Source of the DNA: Polaromonas sp047303325
GTDB taxonomy: Bacteria; Pseudomonadota; Gammaproteobacteria; Burkholderiales; Burkholderiaceae_C
Assembly (NCBI RefSeq): GCF_047303325.1
Contig: NZ_JBKBEX010000015.1
Location: 53,690 to 117,689, forward strand
Direction of reading: 5' to 3'
DNA: 64,000 bases
Shown here: in pieces, positions 26,627-33,519 of the stretch
Numbering within the stretch: the first letter of the stretch is position 1
How the letters are laid out: each line of letters begins with the position of its first letter
Program-made: the position numbers and the translations under genes
The notes under the pieces: model-generated
The model's input: only the letters and a program-made list of their open reading frames with translations
What the model was told of the DNA's origin: nothing
Database searches by the model: none

Positions 26627-27670
26627 ATGCCAAAAACCAGGATCGCGGTAGCCGGTGCCGGCTATATCGGGCAAGCCCACCTGGGCGTGGTGCGCAGCAG
26701 CCCCAGCTGCACCTTGTCCGCCATTGTCGATCCGGCGCCTGGCGCCGCCGCGCTGGCGGCCGCCGCCGGCGTGCCGCATTACGCATCGCTGGAGGAACTG
26801 GTTTCGAAGGACCCTCCCGATGGCATCGTGCTCGCGACGCCCAACCAGCTGCATGTTGAGCATGCCATGCGTTGCATCGACGCCGGTTTGCCGATGCTGC
26901 TCGAGAAGCCGCTGGCACCGACATTTGCCGAAGGCGAGCGCCTGGTCCAGTTGGTCGAGCGCTCCGGCGCCAAGGTACTGATTGGCCATCATCGCGCCCA
27001 CAGCCCGATCATGGCCAAGGCTAGCGAGGTCGTGGGGTCCGGCCAGCTCGGCCGGCTGGTCTCGGTGACTGGCAGTGCAACCTTTCTGAAGCCCGACCAT
27101 TATTTCGATGACGCGCCATGGCGGCGGGAGCCGGGCGCGGGGCCTATCCTGCTCAACATGATCCACGAGGTCCATAACCTGCGCATGCTCTGCGGCGAGA
27201 TTGTGGCGGTGCAGGCCATGGCTTCGCACGCTGTACGCGGGTTTCCTGTGGAAGACACCGTGGCGATCTCCCTGAGGTTCGCAAGTGGCGCGCTCGGGAC
27301 CTTCATGCTTTCAGATACAGCCGCCAGCGCCCGAAGCTGGGAGCAGACCTCGCAGGAAAACAAGGCCTACCCCAGCTACGACGACGAGGATTGTTATGTC
27401 ATCTCAGGCACCAACGGCAGCTTGTCGGTGCCGACGATGAGGCTCAAAACCTACCCGCGCCCCGAAGACCGCTCCTGGTGGAAACCGTTTGAACAGGGGG
27501 TGGTCGGCATGGTTCGCGACGACCCGATCAAGCGCCAGATGGAGCATTTCGGCGCGGTGATACGCGGCCAGGCGCAACCGCTGGTGAGCGCGAGGGACGG
27601 CCTGGCCAACCTGCGCGTGACCGAAGCGATCGTGCAGGCGGCGAAGTCCGGCCGCACGGTGGAACTTTGA
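26627..27670 (+). CDS. Gfo/Idh/MocA-family oxidoreductase
   Basis: This 347-residue NAD(P)-dependent dehydrogenase has an N-terminal Rossmann domain (RIAVAGAGYIGQAHLGVV) and the family motif LEKPLAPT near residue 90. A C-terminal alpha/beta domain follows (MIHEVHNLRMLCGEIVAVQA). Such enzymes oxidise sugars, inositols and also quinate- or shikimate-type polyols. Position between the importer and dehydroquinase fits oxidation of a hydroxylated ring, but the substrate is not proven. SD GAGGAAGCCC precedes ATG 26627. Confidence 0.88.
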   Translation: MPKTRIAVAGAGYIGQAHLGVVRSSPSCTLSAIVDPAPGAAALAAAAGVPHYASLEELVSKDPPDGIVLATPNQLHVEHAMRCIDAGLPMLLEKPLAPTFAEGERLVQLVERSGAKVLIGHHRAHSPIMAKASEVVGSGQLGRLVSVTGSATFLKPDHYFDDAPWRREPGAGPILLNMIHEVHNLRMLCGEIVAVQAMASHAVRGFPVEDTVAISLRFASGALGTFMLSDTAASARSWEQTSQENKAYPSYDDEDCYVISGTNGSLSVPTMRLKTYPRPEDRSWWKPFEQGVVGMVRDDPIKRQMEHFGAVIRGQAQPLVSARDGLANLRVTEAIVQAAKSGRTVEL

Positions 27671-27693
27671 TTTTTCACAGAAGAAGGAACCCA

Positions 27694-28146
27694 ATGAAGA
27701 TACTCATGCTGCACGGCATCAACCACAACATGTTCGGCAAGCGGGACCCGGTCCAGTACGGCACCATCACGCTTGACGAGATCAATGCCACCCTCATGGC
27801 GCTGGGCCGGGAACTCGGCGCGGGCATTGAACATTTCCAGACCAACAGCGAGAGCGCCATGTGCGAGCGCATCCACCAGGGCTTCACGGACGGCGTCGAT
27901 GCCGTCCTGATCAACGCCGGCGCCTGGACCCACTACAGCTACGGGATTCGGGATGCGCTGGCCATCCTCACGGTGCCCGTTGTTGAAATCCATATGTCCA
28001 ACATCCATGCCCGTGAGCAGTTCAGGCACCATTCGGTCTTCGCTGAAATCGTCAAGGGCCAGATCTGCGGATTTGGCGTCGACAGCTACACACTGGGCTT
28101 GCGCGCGGCGGTGTCGGCCGTGCAGGCCGCCCGACGGACGGCTTGA
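27694..28146 (+). CDS. aroQ: Type II 3-dehydroquinate dehydratase (divergent)
   Basis: This 150-residue protein converts 3-dehydroquinate to 3-dehydroshikimate if it follows its family. The AroQ features are the catalytic Tyr22 in RDPVQYG, the segment LINAGAWTHYSYGIRDAL, and EIHMSNIHAREQFRHHS with His100 and Arg107. The usual N-terminal NGPNLNLLG is replaced by HGINHNMFG, so the active-site lid differs. In this operon it would feed the dehydroshikimate dehydratase encoded directly after it. SD AAGAAGGA precedes ATG 27694. Confidence 0.85.
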   Translation: MKILMLHGINHNMFGKRDPVQYGTITLDEINATLMALGRELGAGIEHFQTNSESAMCERIHQGFTDGVDAVLINAGAWTHYSYGIRDALAILTVPVVEIHMSNIHAREQFRHHSVFAEIVKGQICGFGVDSYTLGLRAAVSAVQAARRTA

Positions 28147-28169
28147 ACCTGATCGTCGCGAGGTCCACG

Positions 28170-30080
28170 ATGCGTCGATCCATTGCCACCGTGTCGCTGT
28201 CGGGCATGCTGAGGGAGAAGCTGCAGGCCGCGGCGGCCGCGCGGTTTGACGGTGTCGAGATATTCGAGAACGATTTGCTGCAGTTTCCGGGTTCGCCGCG
28301 CGATGTGCGCCGCATCGCCGAGGACCTGGGCCTCTCGATCGACATGTTCCAGCCATTCCGCGATTTCGACGGCGTGACCCCGGCGCAGTTGCTGCGTAAC
28401 CTGGATCGCGCGGAGCGCAAATTCGACGTCATGCAGGAACTCGGTGCGCCGCTGATACTGGTGTGCACCAACGCCCAGTCCGACGCGTCGGGGGATGTCG
28501 AAATCCTGGCCGAGCAGATGCACCAGCTCGCCGAGAGGGCGGGGCGGCGCGGCTTGCGGGTCGGGTATGAGGCGCTCGCCTGGGCGCCGCAGATCAACCG
28601 CTTCGGCCAGGCCTGGCAGGTCGTGCAGCGCGCCAACCATCCGCACCTGGGGATTGTCCTGGACAGCTTCCACACGCTGGCCCTGCGCGATGACCCGCTG
28701 CCGATCGCACAGATTCCGGGAGACAAGATCTTTTACGTGCAGCTGGCCGATGCGCCCTGGGTCAAGCTCGACGTTCTCAGCCACAGCCGCCACTACCGCT
28801 GTTTTCCGGGGCAGGGCGAGTTTGAGATGGCGAAGTTCACGGCCGCGGTGCTCGATGCCGGTTATACAGGCCCGCTGTCGCTCGAAATTTTCAACGACGA
28901 ATTTCGCGCCGCGCCGGCGCGTGCCACTGCGGCCGACGCGATGCGCTCGCTGCTCTGGCTCGAGGAACAGATGCGGGACGTGGCCTCGCTGAAGACTGGG
29001 AAGTCCCACGGCGAAAGCCGCAGGGTCTCGCTGTTTGACCCACCGCCGCCGCCCGTCTTGCGCGGCTGGTCTTTTGTCGAGTTTGCGGTCGACGCCGGCA
29101 GCGCGGCACGGCTCGCCCAGTTTTTGCAGGCCATAGGGTTTCGGCGCATCGGCAAACACCGCTCCAAGGCGGTCGATCTGTACGGCCAGGGCGAGGTGAG
29201 GGTGGTGCTCAACCTCGAGGAAGATTCTTTCGCGCGCGCCTATTTTGAAGCCCACGGGGTGTCGGCCTGCGCCACCGCGCTGGCGACCGACGATGCCCTG
29301 GCGGCGCTCAGCCGCGCCGAGGCGCTCGGCTGCACGCGTGTGGCCGGCCGGGTGGGCCAGAACGAGCTGACGATTCCGGCGGTGCGCGCACCCGACGGCA
29401 GCCTGCTTTATTTCTTTGACGTGCACGCGGGCGGTGAGCATGGCTTCGAAGCCGATTTCATCATCGACAACGCGCCATCCGCCGCCACCGCCTTTGGCGA
29501 AGGCGCGCGCATCGACCACCTGGTCCAGGTGCTTCCAACCGGCCAGGTCGAGCCCTGGACCCTGTTCTACCGCGCGGTCCTGGGCTTGAAACCCGGGTCC
29601 AGCACCGTCATGCACGATCCCTACGGCATCATCCGCAACCGTGTCATGGAATCCTCGGGCCGGGAGGTCCGGTATGCGCTCAATGTCTCGGAGCGTGAGA
29701 ACACGTCCACCGCCAGGACGGTCTCGCAGTTCGGCGGCGCGGGTGTCCAGCAGATTGCAATCTCCGTGCGCGACCTCGTGGCCGCCATGCGCAGGCTCAA
29801 GGCGCAGGGCGCAAGCCTGCTAGCCGTTCCCGGAAATTACTACGATGACCTGGCAGCAAAATACGACTTGGACCCGGCGCTGCTCGCGTCCATGCGGGAG
29901 CTCGGCATCATGTACGACCGGGATGCCGACGGTGAATTTTTCCAGGCATATACGACACCATTTGACGGCCGGTTTTTCTTCAGCATGATTGAGCGCTGCG
30001 GCAATTACCAGCAGTACGGCATTGCCAACGCCCCCGTGCACCTGGGTGCGCTGGCGCAATGGCGGGACGCCGCCGCCTGA
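28170..30080 (+). CDS. quiC: Two-domain 3-dehydroshikimate dehydratase (QuiC-like)
   Basis: This 636-residue protein starts at ATG 28170, with GAGGT 5 bases upstream. A TTG at 28143 overlaps the aroQ stop and is less likely. The N-terminal ~290 residues form a sugar-phosphate-isomerase/AP-endonuclease TIM barrel beginning MRRSIATVSLSGMLREKLQAAAAARFDGVEIFEND, which resembles Pseudomonas QuiC1. The C-terminal ~330 residues are a 4-hydroxyphenylpyruvate-dioxygenase-like VOC domain (RIDHLVQVLPTGQVEPWTLFYRAVLGL). The known family converts 3-dehydroshikimate to protocatechuate. It is the main evidence for quinate/shikimate catabolism here. Confidence 0.9.
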   Translation: MRRSIATVSLSGMLREKLQAAAAARFDGVEIFENDLLQFPGSPRDVRRIAEDLGLSIDMFQPFRDFDGVTPAQLLRNLDRAERKFDVMQELGAPLILVCTNAQSDASGDVEILAEQMHQLAERAGRRGLRVGYEALAWAPQINRFGQAWQVVQRANHPHLGIVLDSFHTLALRDDPLPIAQIPGDKIFYVQLADAPWVKLDVLSHSRHYRCFPGQGEFEMAKFTAAVLDAGYTGPLSLEIFNDEFRAAPARATAADAMRSLLWLEEQMRDVASLKTGKSHGESRRVSLFDPPPPPVLRGWSFVEFAVDAGSAARLAQFLQAIGFRRIGKHRSKAVDLYGQGEVRVVLNLEEDSFARAYFEAHGVSACATALATDDALAALSRAEALGCTRVAGRVGQNELTIPAVRAPDGSLLYFFDVHAGGEHGFEADFIIDNAPSAATAFGEGARIDHLVQVLPTGQVEPWTLFYRAVLGLKPGSSTVMHDPYGIIRNRVMESSGREVRYALNVSERENTSTARTVSQFGGAGVQQIAISVRDLVAAMRRLKAQGASLLAVPGNYYDDLAAKYDLDPALLASMRELGIMYDRDADGEFFQAYTTPFDGRFFFSMIERCGNYQQYGIANAPVHLGALAQWRDAAA

Positions 30081-30145
30081 CAACGCCACCCCCGGCCATC
30101 CGACAATATTCCATCGTTTCCACCAGGACCATCAAGAAGGCTTTC

Positions 30146-30979
30146 ATGATCAGCGGCAAAACCACCTTCATCGCCCACATCGGATTTCCCACGCATTCGT
30201 TCAAGGCACCGATGATCTACAACCCTTACTTCGAGCAGGCAGGCATTGACGCGGTCGTCGTGCCCATGGGATGCCGTGCCGAAAACTACGCAGCTTTCCT
30301 GAAGTCAGTCTTCACGCTCGAAAACATCGGCGGCGCGCTGATCACCATGCCCCACAAAGTCAGCACGGTCGGATTGCTCGACGAGGTTTCGCCCACGGCA
30401 CTGATCGCCGGTTCGTGCAACGCCGTGCGCCGCGCTGCCGACGGCCGCCTGCAGGGCGATATGTTTGACGGTGAAGGATTCGTGCGCGGCATCCAGCGCA
30501 AGGGCCTGAGCCTGCCCGGCAAGCGGGTGCTGGTGGTGGGCAGCGGCGGCGTCGGCTCGGCGATTGCGGCCTCACTGGCCGCAGCCGGCATTGAAGCGAT
30601 CAGCCTTTTTGACGTCAACGCCGCGTCCGCCGAAGCACTGGCCGGCCGGCTCAAAAAGCACTACCCCAAACTGGGCGTGAGCACTGGGTCCAACGATCCC
30701 GCCGGCTACGACCTGGTCGTCAATGCCACGCCCATGGGCATGGAGGAGGGCGATCCCCTGCCGATGGACGTCTCACGCATCGCGCCCAACACTTTTGTGG
30801 GCGAGGTGGTCATGCGCAGCGAAACCACAGCCTTCCTCAAAGCGGCCATCGCACGCGGATGCCAGGTCCAGGTGGGGACGGACATGTTGTTCGAGCAGAT
30901 CCCGGCGTACCTGGAGTTTTTCGGGCTTCCCACCACAACGCCAGAGGTTTTGCGTTCGGTCGCCACAATCAGGTATTGA
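30146..30979 (+). CDS. Shikimate dehydrogenase family protein, divergent copy 2
   Basis: This 277-residue protein starts at ATG 30146, with AAGAAGG 6 bases upstream. It has the two-domain AroE layout: ITMPHK with Lys71, DMFDGEGFVRGIQ, and a Rossmann motif VLVVGSGGVGSAIA. The canonical SKSP substrate motif is replaced by FPTHSFKAP, so the substrate may differ from shikimate. Copy 1 in the same operon keeps SKS, so the two are not redundant. It is the last recognisable gene of the operon. Confidence 0.82.
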   Translation: MISGKTTFIAHIGFPTHSFKAPMIYNPYFEQAGIDAVVVPMGCRAENYAAFLKSVFTLENIGGALITMPHKVSTVGLLDEVSPTALIAGSCNAVRRAADGRLQGDMFDGEGFVRGIQRKGLSLPGKRVLVVGSGGVGSAIAASLAAAGIEAISLFDVNAASAEALAGRLKKHYPKLGVSTGSNDPAGYDLVVNATPMGMEEGDPLPMDVSRIAPNTFVGEVVMRSETTAFLKAAIARGCQVQVGTDMLFEQIPAYLEFFGLPTTTPEVLRSVATIRY

Positions 30980-30980
30980 A

Positions 30981-31145
30981 TTGGCGCCGGTTTTCGGTGA
31001 GGATGGCCAGGATTTTTTCTTCGACCGCATTGCACCCTCGTGGAGAGTCGATGTCATTGTGGAGAGGGTGGCGGCCAAGCAGGCTGTCAGGCGTATCAAC
31101 GCGGATGGCATTCTGAGTCACCTGACCGAAACCCTCGATTTCTGA
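30981..31145 (+). pseudogene. Possible gene remnant after the catabolic operon
   Basis: A 54-codon open frame begins with TTG next to the preceding stop, lacks a ribosome site and ends at TGA 31143-31145. Its translation (FDRIAPSWRVDVIVERVAAKQ, ending LTETLDF) has host-like codon use and looks like a protein C-terminus rather than random sequence. I do not recognise a family. It may be the tail of a gene cut when the adjoining AT-rich island arrived, or chance. Confidence 0.3.
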
Positions 31146-31177
31146 GCCACTAGACAGGCCCAGGACACTTACAAATA

Positions 31178-31203
31178 AAAAAGGACCCCGAAGAGTCCTT
31201 TTT
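31178..31203. terminator. Bidirectional terminator between catabolic operon and island
   Basis: AAAAAGGAC pairs with GTCCTTTTT (9 bp) around an 8-base loop, with A and T tracts on both sides. It lies 16 bp past the stop of the minus-strand island gene and downstream of the plus-strand operon, so it can serve both. Confidence 0.85.
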
Positions 31204-31218
31204 GCATTGCGGTCAACA

Positions 31219-31950
31219 TTACTCGCCTGAGCCGATTTTGAGGGAGAACCTACCGAAGGCCCAGTCGATCGCTCCGCCAAAGACTGTTCGAACCATTGAA
31301 ACATACATCCGATACCGCGCTGAGATCGCGCCAGCCTTGTCTTTGCGCTTTAACGCCTCTTGATACTCTGCAATCGACTCTGCGTGAAGAGCTTCAAGAA
31401 CGCGTTCTCTGAACTTCTTACTGCAAAAATGACCGAGGAAACGGAGCAACCCATAGCCTGGAGCAATTTCAATTTTCTGAACTATTGGCGCTCTACTCAC
31501 CCTAGGCGCTTCAGTGACTGTAGGTTCCTTGTCGATTTCGGACTTGTCTGTCTTCTTTCTCTTGTCACTGGTGTAGCTCTCGTAGAATGCCTCGGCAGGA
31601 TTCATGATCTGCCGGCCAGTTTGTTCAGTTGCACCCATACCGTAGTGCTTTGCCAATCGCTCTTGTATTAAAAACTTCTCGGCAAACATGTTAGCTGTGC
31701 GCTCTACATCCTTGATCTGTTGGGCAAGTTTCAATGTCGTCAAGTTTGAATCCAGCCTTAATCGCGTCAAGAGGTCCTCGCGCTGCTTAGTTTCTCGCAC
31801 TGCTTGGTCAAACCATTCCGCTGCCTTTTGAGCCGACGTAACCCACGACGGCGCGTCATAACCTCCATGTGCCAGGCGATACACCCGTTCTGCCTCAGTC
31901 ATCGCGGACCCGATCACGTCCTTAGGGGATCCGAAATAGTCGTCACTCAT
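31219..31950 (-). CDS. Uncharacterised protein paired with a PadR regulator
   Basis: This 243-residue protein is not one I recognise. It begins MSDDYFGSPKDVIG. Residues ~45-105 are strongly helical and charged (coiled-coil-like, VRETKQREDLLTRLRLDSN). A Lys-rich linker sits at ~130-150 (DKRKKTDKSEIDKEP). The C-terminal third contains GYGLLRFLGHFCSKKFRERVLEALH and a second helical segment. There is no signal peptide or clear membrane helix. Its ATG overlaps the padR stop by 4 bp, so the two are translationally coupled. Base composition is AT-richer than the core genes. Confidence 0.65.
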   Translation of the reverse strand: MSDDYFGSPKDVIGSAMTEAERVYRLAHGGYDAPSWVTSAQKAAEWFDQAVRETKQREDLLTRLRLDSNLTTLKLAQQIKDVERTANMFAEKFLIQERLAKHYGMGATEQTGRQIMNPAEAFYESYTSDKRKKTDKSEIDKEPTVTEAPRVSRAPIVQKIEIAPGYGLLRFLGHFCSKKFRERVLEALHAESIAEYQEALKRKDKAGAISARYRMYVSMVRTVFGGAIDWAFGRFSLKIGSGE

Positions 31951-32246
31951 ACCAAAACTCCATTCATTCCCTTGTTATAGGCCGACATCGCGGCGCTCCA
32001 AGCAAGGTATGTTTTCCTGCCGGCTCCAGTGATTTTGTAAAGCCTGCGAGGCACGGTCCTTACGGACGCGTCTTCTTTGCGACTCTCGATGAAGCCCTTG
32101 TCTTCAAGGCGTCCCAAAGTGACGTAAATCGTGCCAAGCTTCAATGCACCATTCGATGCATTGACCATCTCAAGCCCATACATCTCCGAGCCAGCATTGC
32201 TGGAGAGCTGTTCAAGGACGAGGCCTTCTTTAGGTGAAATGTTCAT
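31947..32246 (-). CDS. PadR-family transcriptional regulator
   Basis: This 99-residue winged-helix protein has the PadR pattern: ISPKEGLVLEQLSSNAGSEMYGLEMVNAS, then LKLGTIYVTLGRLEDKGFIESRKE and RRLYKITGAGRKTYLAW. It is the short form without a long C-terminal dimerisation domain. PadR proteins repress neighbouring genes and respond to small molecules or stress. It is coupled to the uncharacterised downstream gene. A perfect 21-bp palindrome about 175 bp upstream of its start is a candidate operator. Confidence 0.87.
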   Translation of the reverse strand: MNISPKEGLVLEQLSSNAGSEMYGLEMVNASNGALKLGTIYVTLGRLEDKGFIESRKEDASVRTVPRRLYKITGAGRKTYLAWSAAMSAYNKGMNGVLV

Positions 32247-32419
32247 AAGTTGGTAAACAGATATAGGCTTTGAATAAATTGGAATGTATAAATTTGAGTT
32301 TGGTGCTGAGTATTAAATTTGAACTTTAAAGAATGAATTGAACGGATAAGTTTGAATGTATGTGTATAAGTTTTAGGGTCGGTCAGGAGGCCGGGACCAC
32401 CTAACTGACGGTGTCATTA

Positions 32420-32440
32420 TATCTTACAACTTGTAAGATA
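32420..32440. promoter_or_regulatory. Perfect 21-bp palindrome, candidate regulator operator
   Basis: The arm TATCTTACAA is followed by a single C and then its exact complement. It lies in an AT-rich divergent spacer between padR (minus strand) and the DUF4238 remnant (plus strand). A perfect inverted repeat of this size in such a place is typical of a dimeric repressor site; PadR is the obvious candidate. Confidence 0.55.
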
Positions 32441-32447
32441 GGATAAA

Positions 32448-32464
32448 CCTACAGTCACTGTAGG
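32448..32464. repeat. Second perfect palindrome CCTACAG-TCA-CTGTAGG
   Basis: Seven-base perfect arms surround a three-base centre, 7 bp after the 21-bp palindrome. A T6 run at 32473-32478 follows, so it could also act as a weak hairpin terminator. It directly precedes the DUF4238 remnant. Confidence 0.5.
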
Positions 32465-32485
32465 GGCTTAGCTTTTTTGAATTCA

Positions 32486-32821
32486 ATGACGTTGGTAGCC
32501 ATGTCGGCAATGGCTAGACTAATCGGGCCGATTCGTTGTGCCGACTACGGCGAACTTCTAACTGGGGACAAAATTACTCAAGTAAAAATTCAGCACTATG
32601 TTCCGCAGTTTCTTTTACGGAACTTCACTTCAGATAAGAAGAACCGAGTGCATGTATTCGACAAACAAAAAGGAATTACCTTTGTCTCACACGTGAAAAA
32701 CGTGGCCAACGAGAGTCGCTTTTATGACTTTGAGATAGAGGGTGAGGGGCGTTCTTTAGAGGCACCGCTCTCCAGTCTCGAATCAGACAACAGCGGACAT
32801 TCCACTAAGTTGATCCTATGA
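32486..32821 (+). pseudogene. Truncated DUF4238 gene (N-terminal part only)
   Basis: Residues about 32-95 match the start of DUF4238 proteins: KIQHYVPQFLLRNFTSDKKNRVHVFDKQKG, then VKNVANESRFYDFE. The family normally runs to 250-350 residues, but this frame breaks off after LEAPLSSLESD and ends in an unrelated short tail (ending KLIL). The C-terminal two-thirds are missing, so it is most likely a broken gene. The first ~28 residues before the homology are also atypical. Its stop overlaps the next start by 4 bp, probably by chance of the deletion. Confidence 0.6.
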
Positions 32822-33393
32822 CGAAACTCTTGACCGTTGACCTTCGGCATGGCGTCCCTGCGCCAGATGCATCTCCGAACTTGGTAGACCTTCATCGCTT
32901 GTGGAGCATCCCCGGATTCCACCTAAACATGGGCAAGCGTCTCGAATCGCTATGGGGTGACGTCCGTGTCCAAGTCAGAGATGACCGCGAGTCTCCGGCC
33001 GGATTGACCGACTACTTCATGACGGTGCCCTTCACCATCGTCTCGAAGCCTTTTGCGGAGCTTCTAAGCAGTTTCGGCTGCGAAGTCGAAATGCTGCCTC
33101 TGCTCGTCGAATACCGGCAAAAACGATTACACAACGAATTCTTCGCCTTGAACGTTTTGACTGTCGTGGAGAGCGCCGTGGACCGTGAACGGTCGAAGTT
33201 CAAGTCCTTTGATGAGGGGCCACTGGAGGAGGTCGAACACCTTGAACTCAAGGGCGAGATGCTCACCGACATCCCGATTGCCTATCTCGGAGAAATTTGT
33301 AAGTATGCGGTGAGCGACGAGCTGGCTGCGGCAATCACATCAAGCGGGATGCGCGGAGTGTTGACAATTCGGCCAGGTGACTTCACGAGCTAA
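32818..33393 (+). CDS. Imm11-like (DUF1629) putative immunity protein
   Basis: This 191-residue soluble protein carries an Imm11-type pattern in its second half: TIVSKPFAELLSSFGCEVEMLPLLVEYRQ, FFALNVLTVVESAVDRERSKF, and near the end ICKYAVSDELAAAITSSGMRGVLTI. Imm11 proteins are found as immunity partners of contact-dependent or polymorphic toxins and also as orphans. No toxin gene is beside it, so it may be an orphan antidote. There is no signal peptide, pointing to the cytoplasm. The family call is from pattern and not certain. Confidence 0.55.
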   Translation: MTKLLTVDLRHGVPAPDASPNLVDLHRLWSIPGFHLNMGKRLESLWGDVRVQVRDDRESPAGLTDYFMTVPFTIVSKPFAELLSSFGCEVEMLPLLVEYRQKRLHNEFFALNVLTVVESAVDRERSKFKSFDEGPLEEVEHLELKGEMLTDIPIAYLGEICKYAVSDELAAAITSSGMRGVLTIRPGDFTS

Positions 33394-33424
33394 AGGCTTG
33401 GCCGGATTCCGTTCTATAGAAGCG

Positions 33425-33478
33425 GTCGGCCTCTGCATCCGCACTATGCGGGGCGATGGAGGCCGACGGGACTATCCC
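33425..33478. terminator. Nested double hairpin plus short stem between convergent genes
   Basis: GTCGGCCTC (33425-33433) pairs exactly with GAGGCCGAC (33459-33467). Inside it CCGCA pairs with TGCGG around CTA. Directly after it GGGA-CTA-TCCC forms another stem, followed by an A7 run. It lies between the Imm11-like gene and the converging HipA-partner gene. It probably terminates transcription but is more elaborate than a simple terminator. Confidence 0.5.
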
Positions 33479-33519
33479 GTCAACGTAAAAAAACCGCCAC
33501 AGCGGGAGGCTTCCGTTAG

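Noticed and set aside
28086..29615. 509-codon minus-strand frame opposite the dehydroshikimate dehydratase
   Set aside because: Antisense shadow of a well-supported two-domain enzyme.
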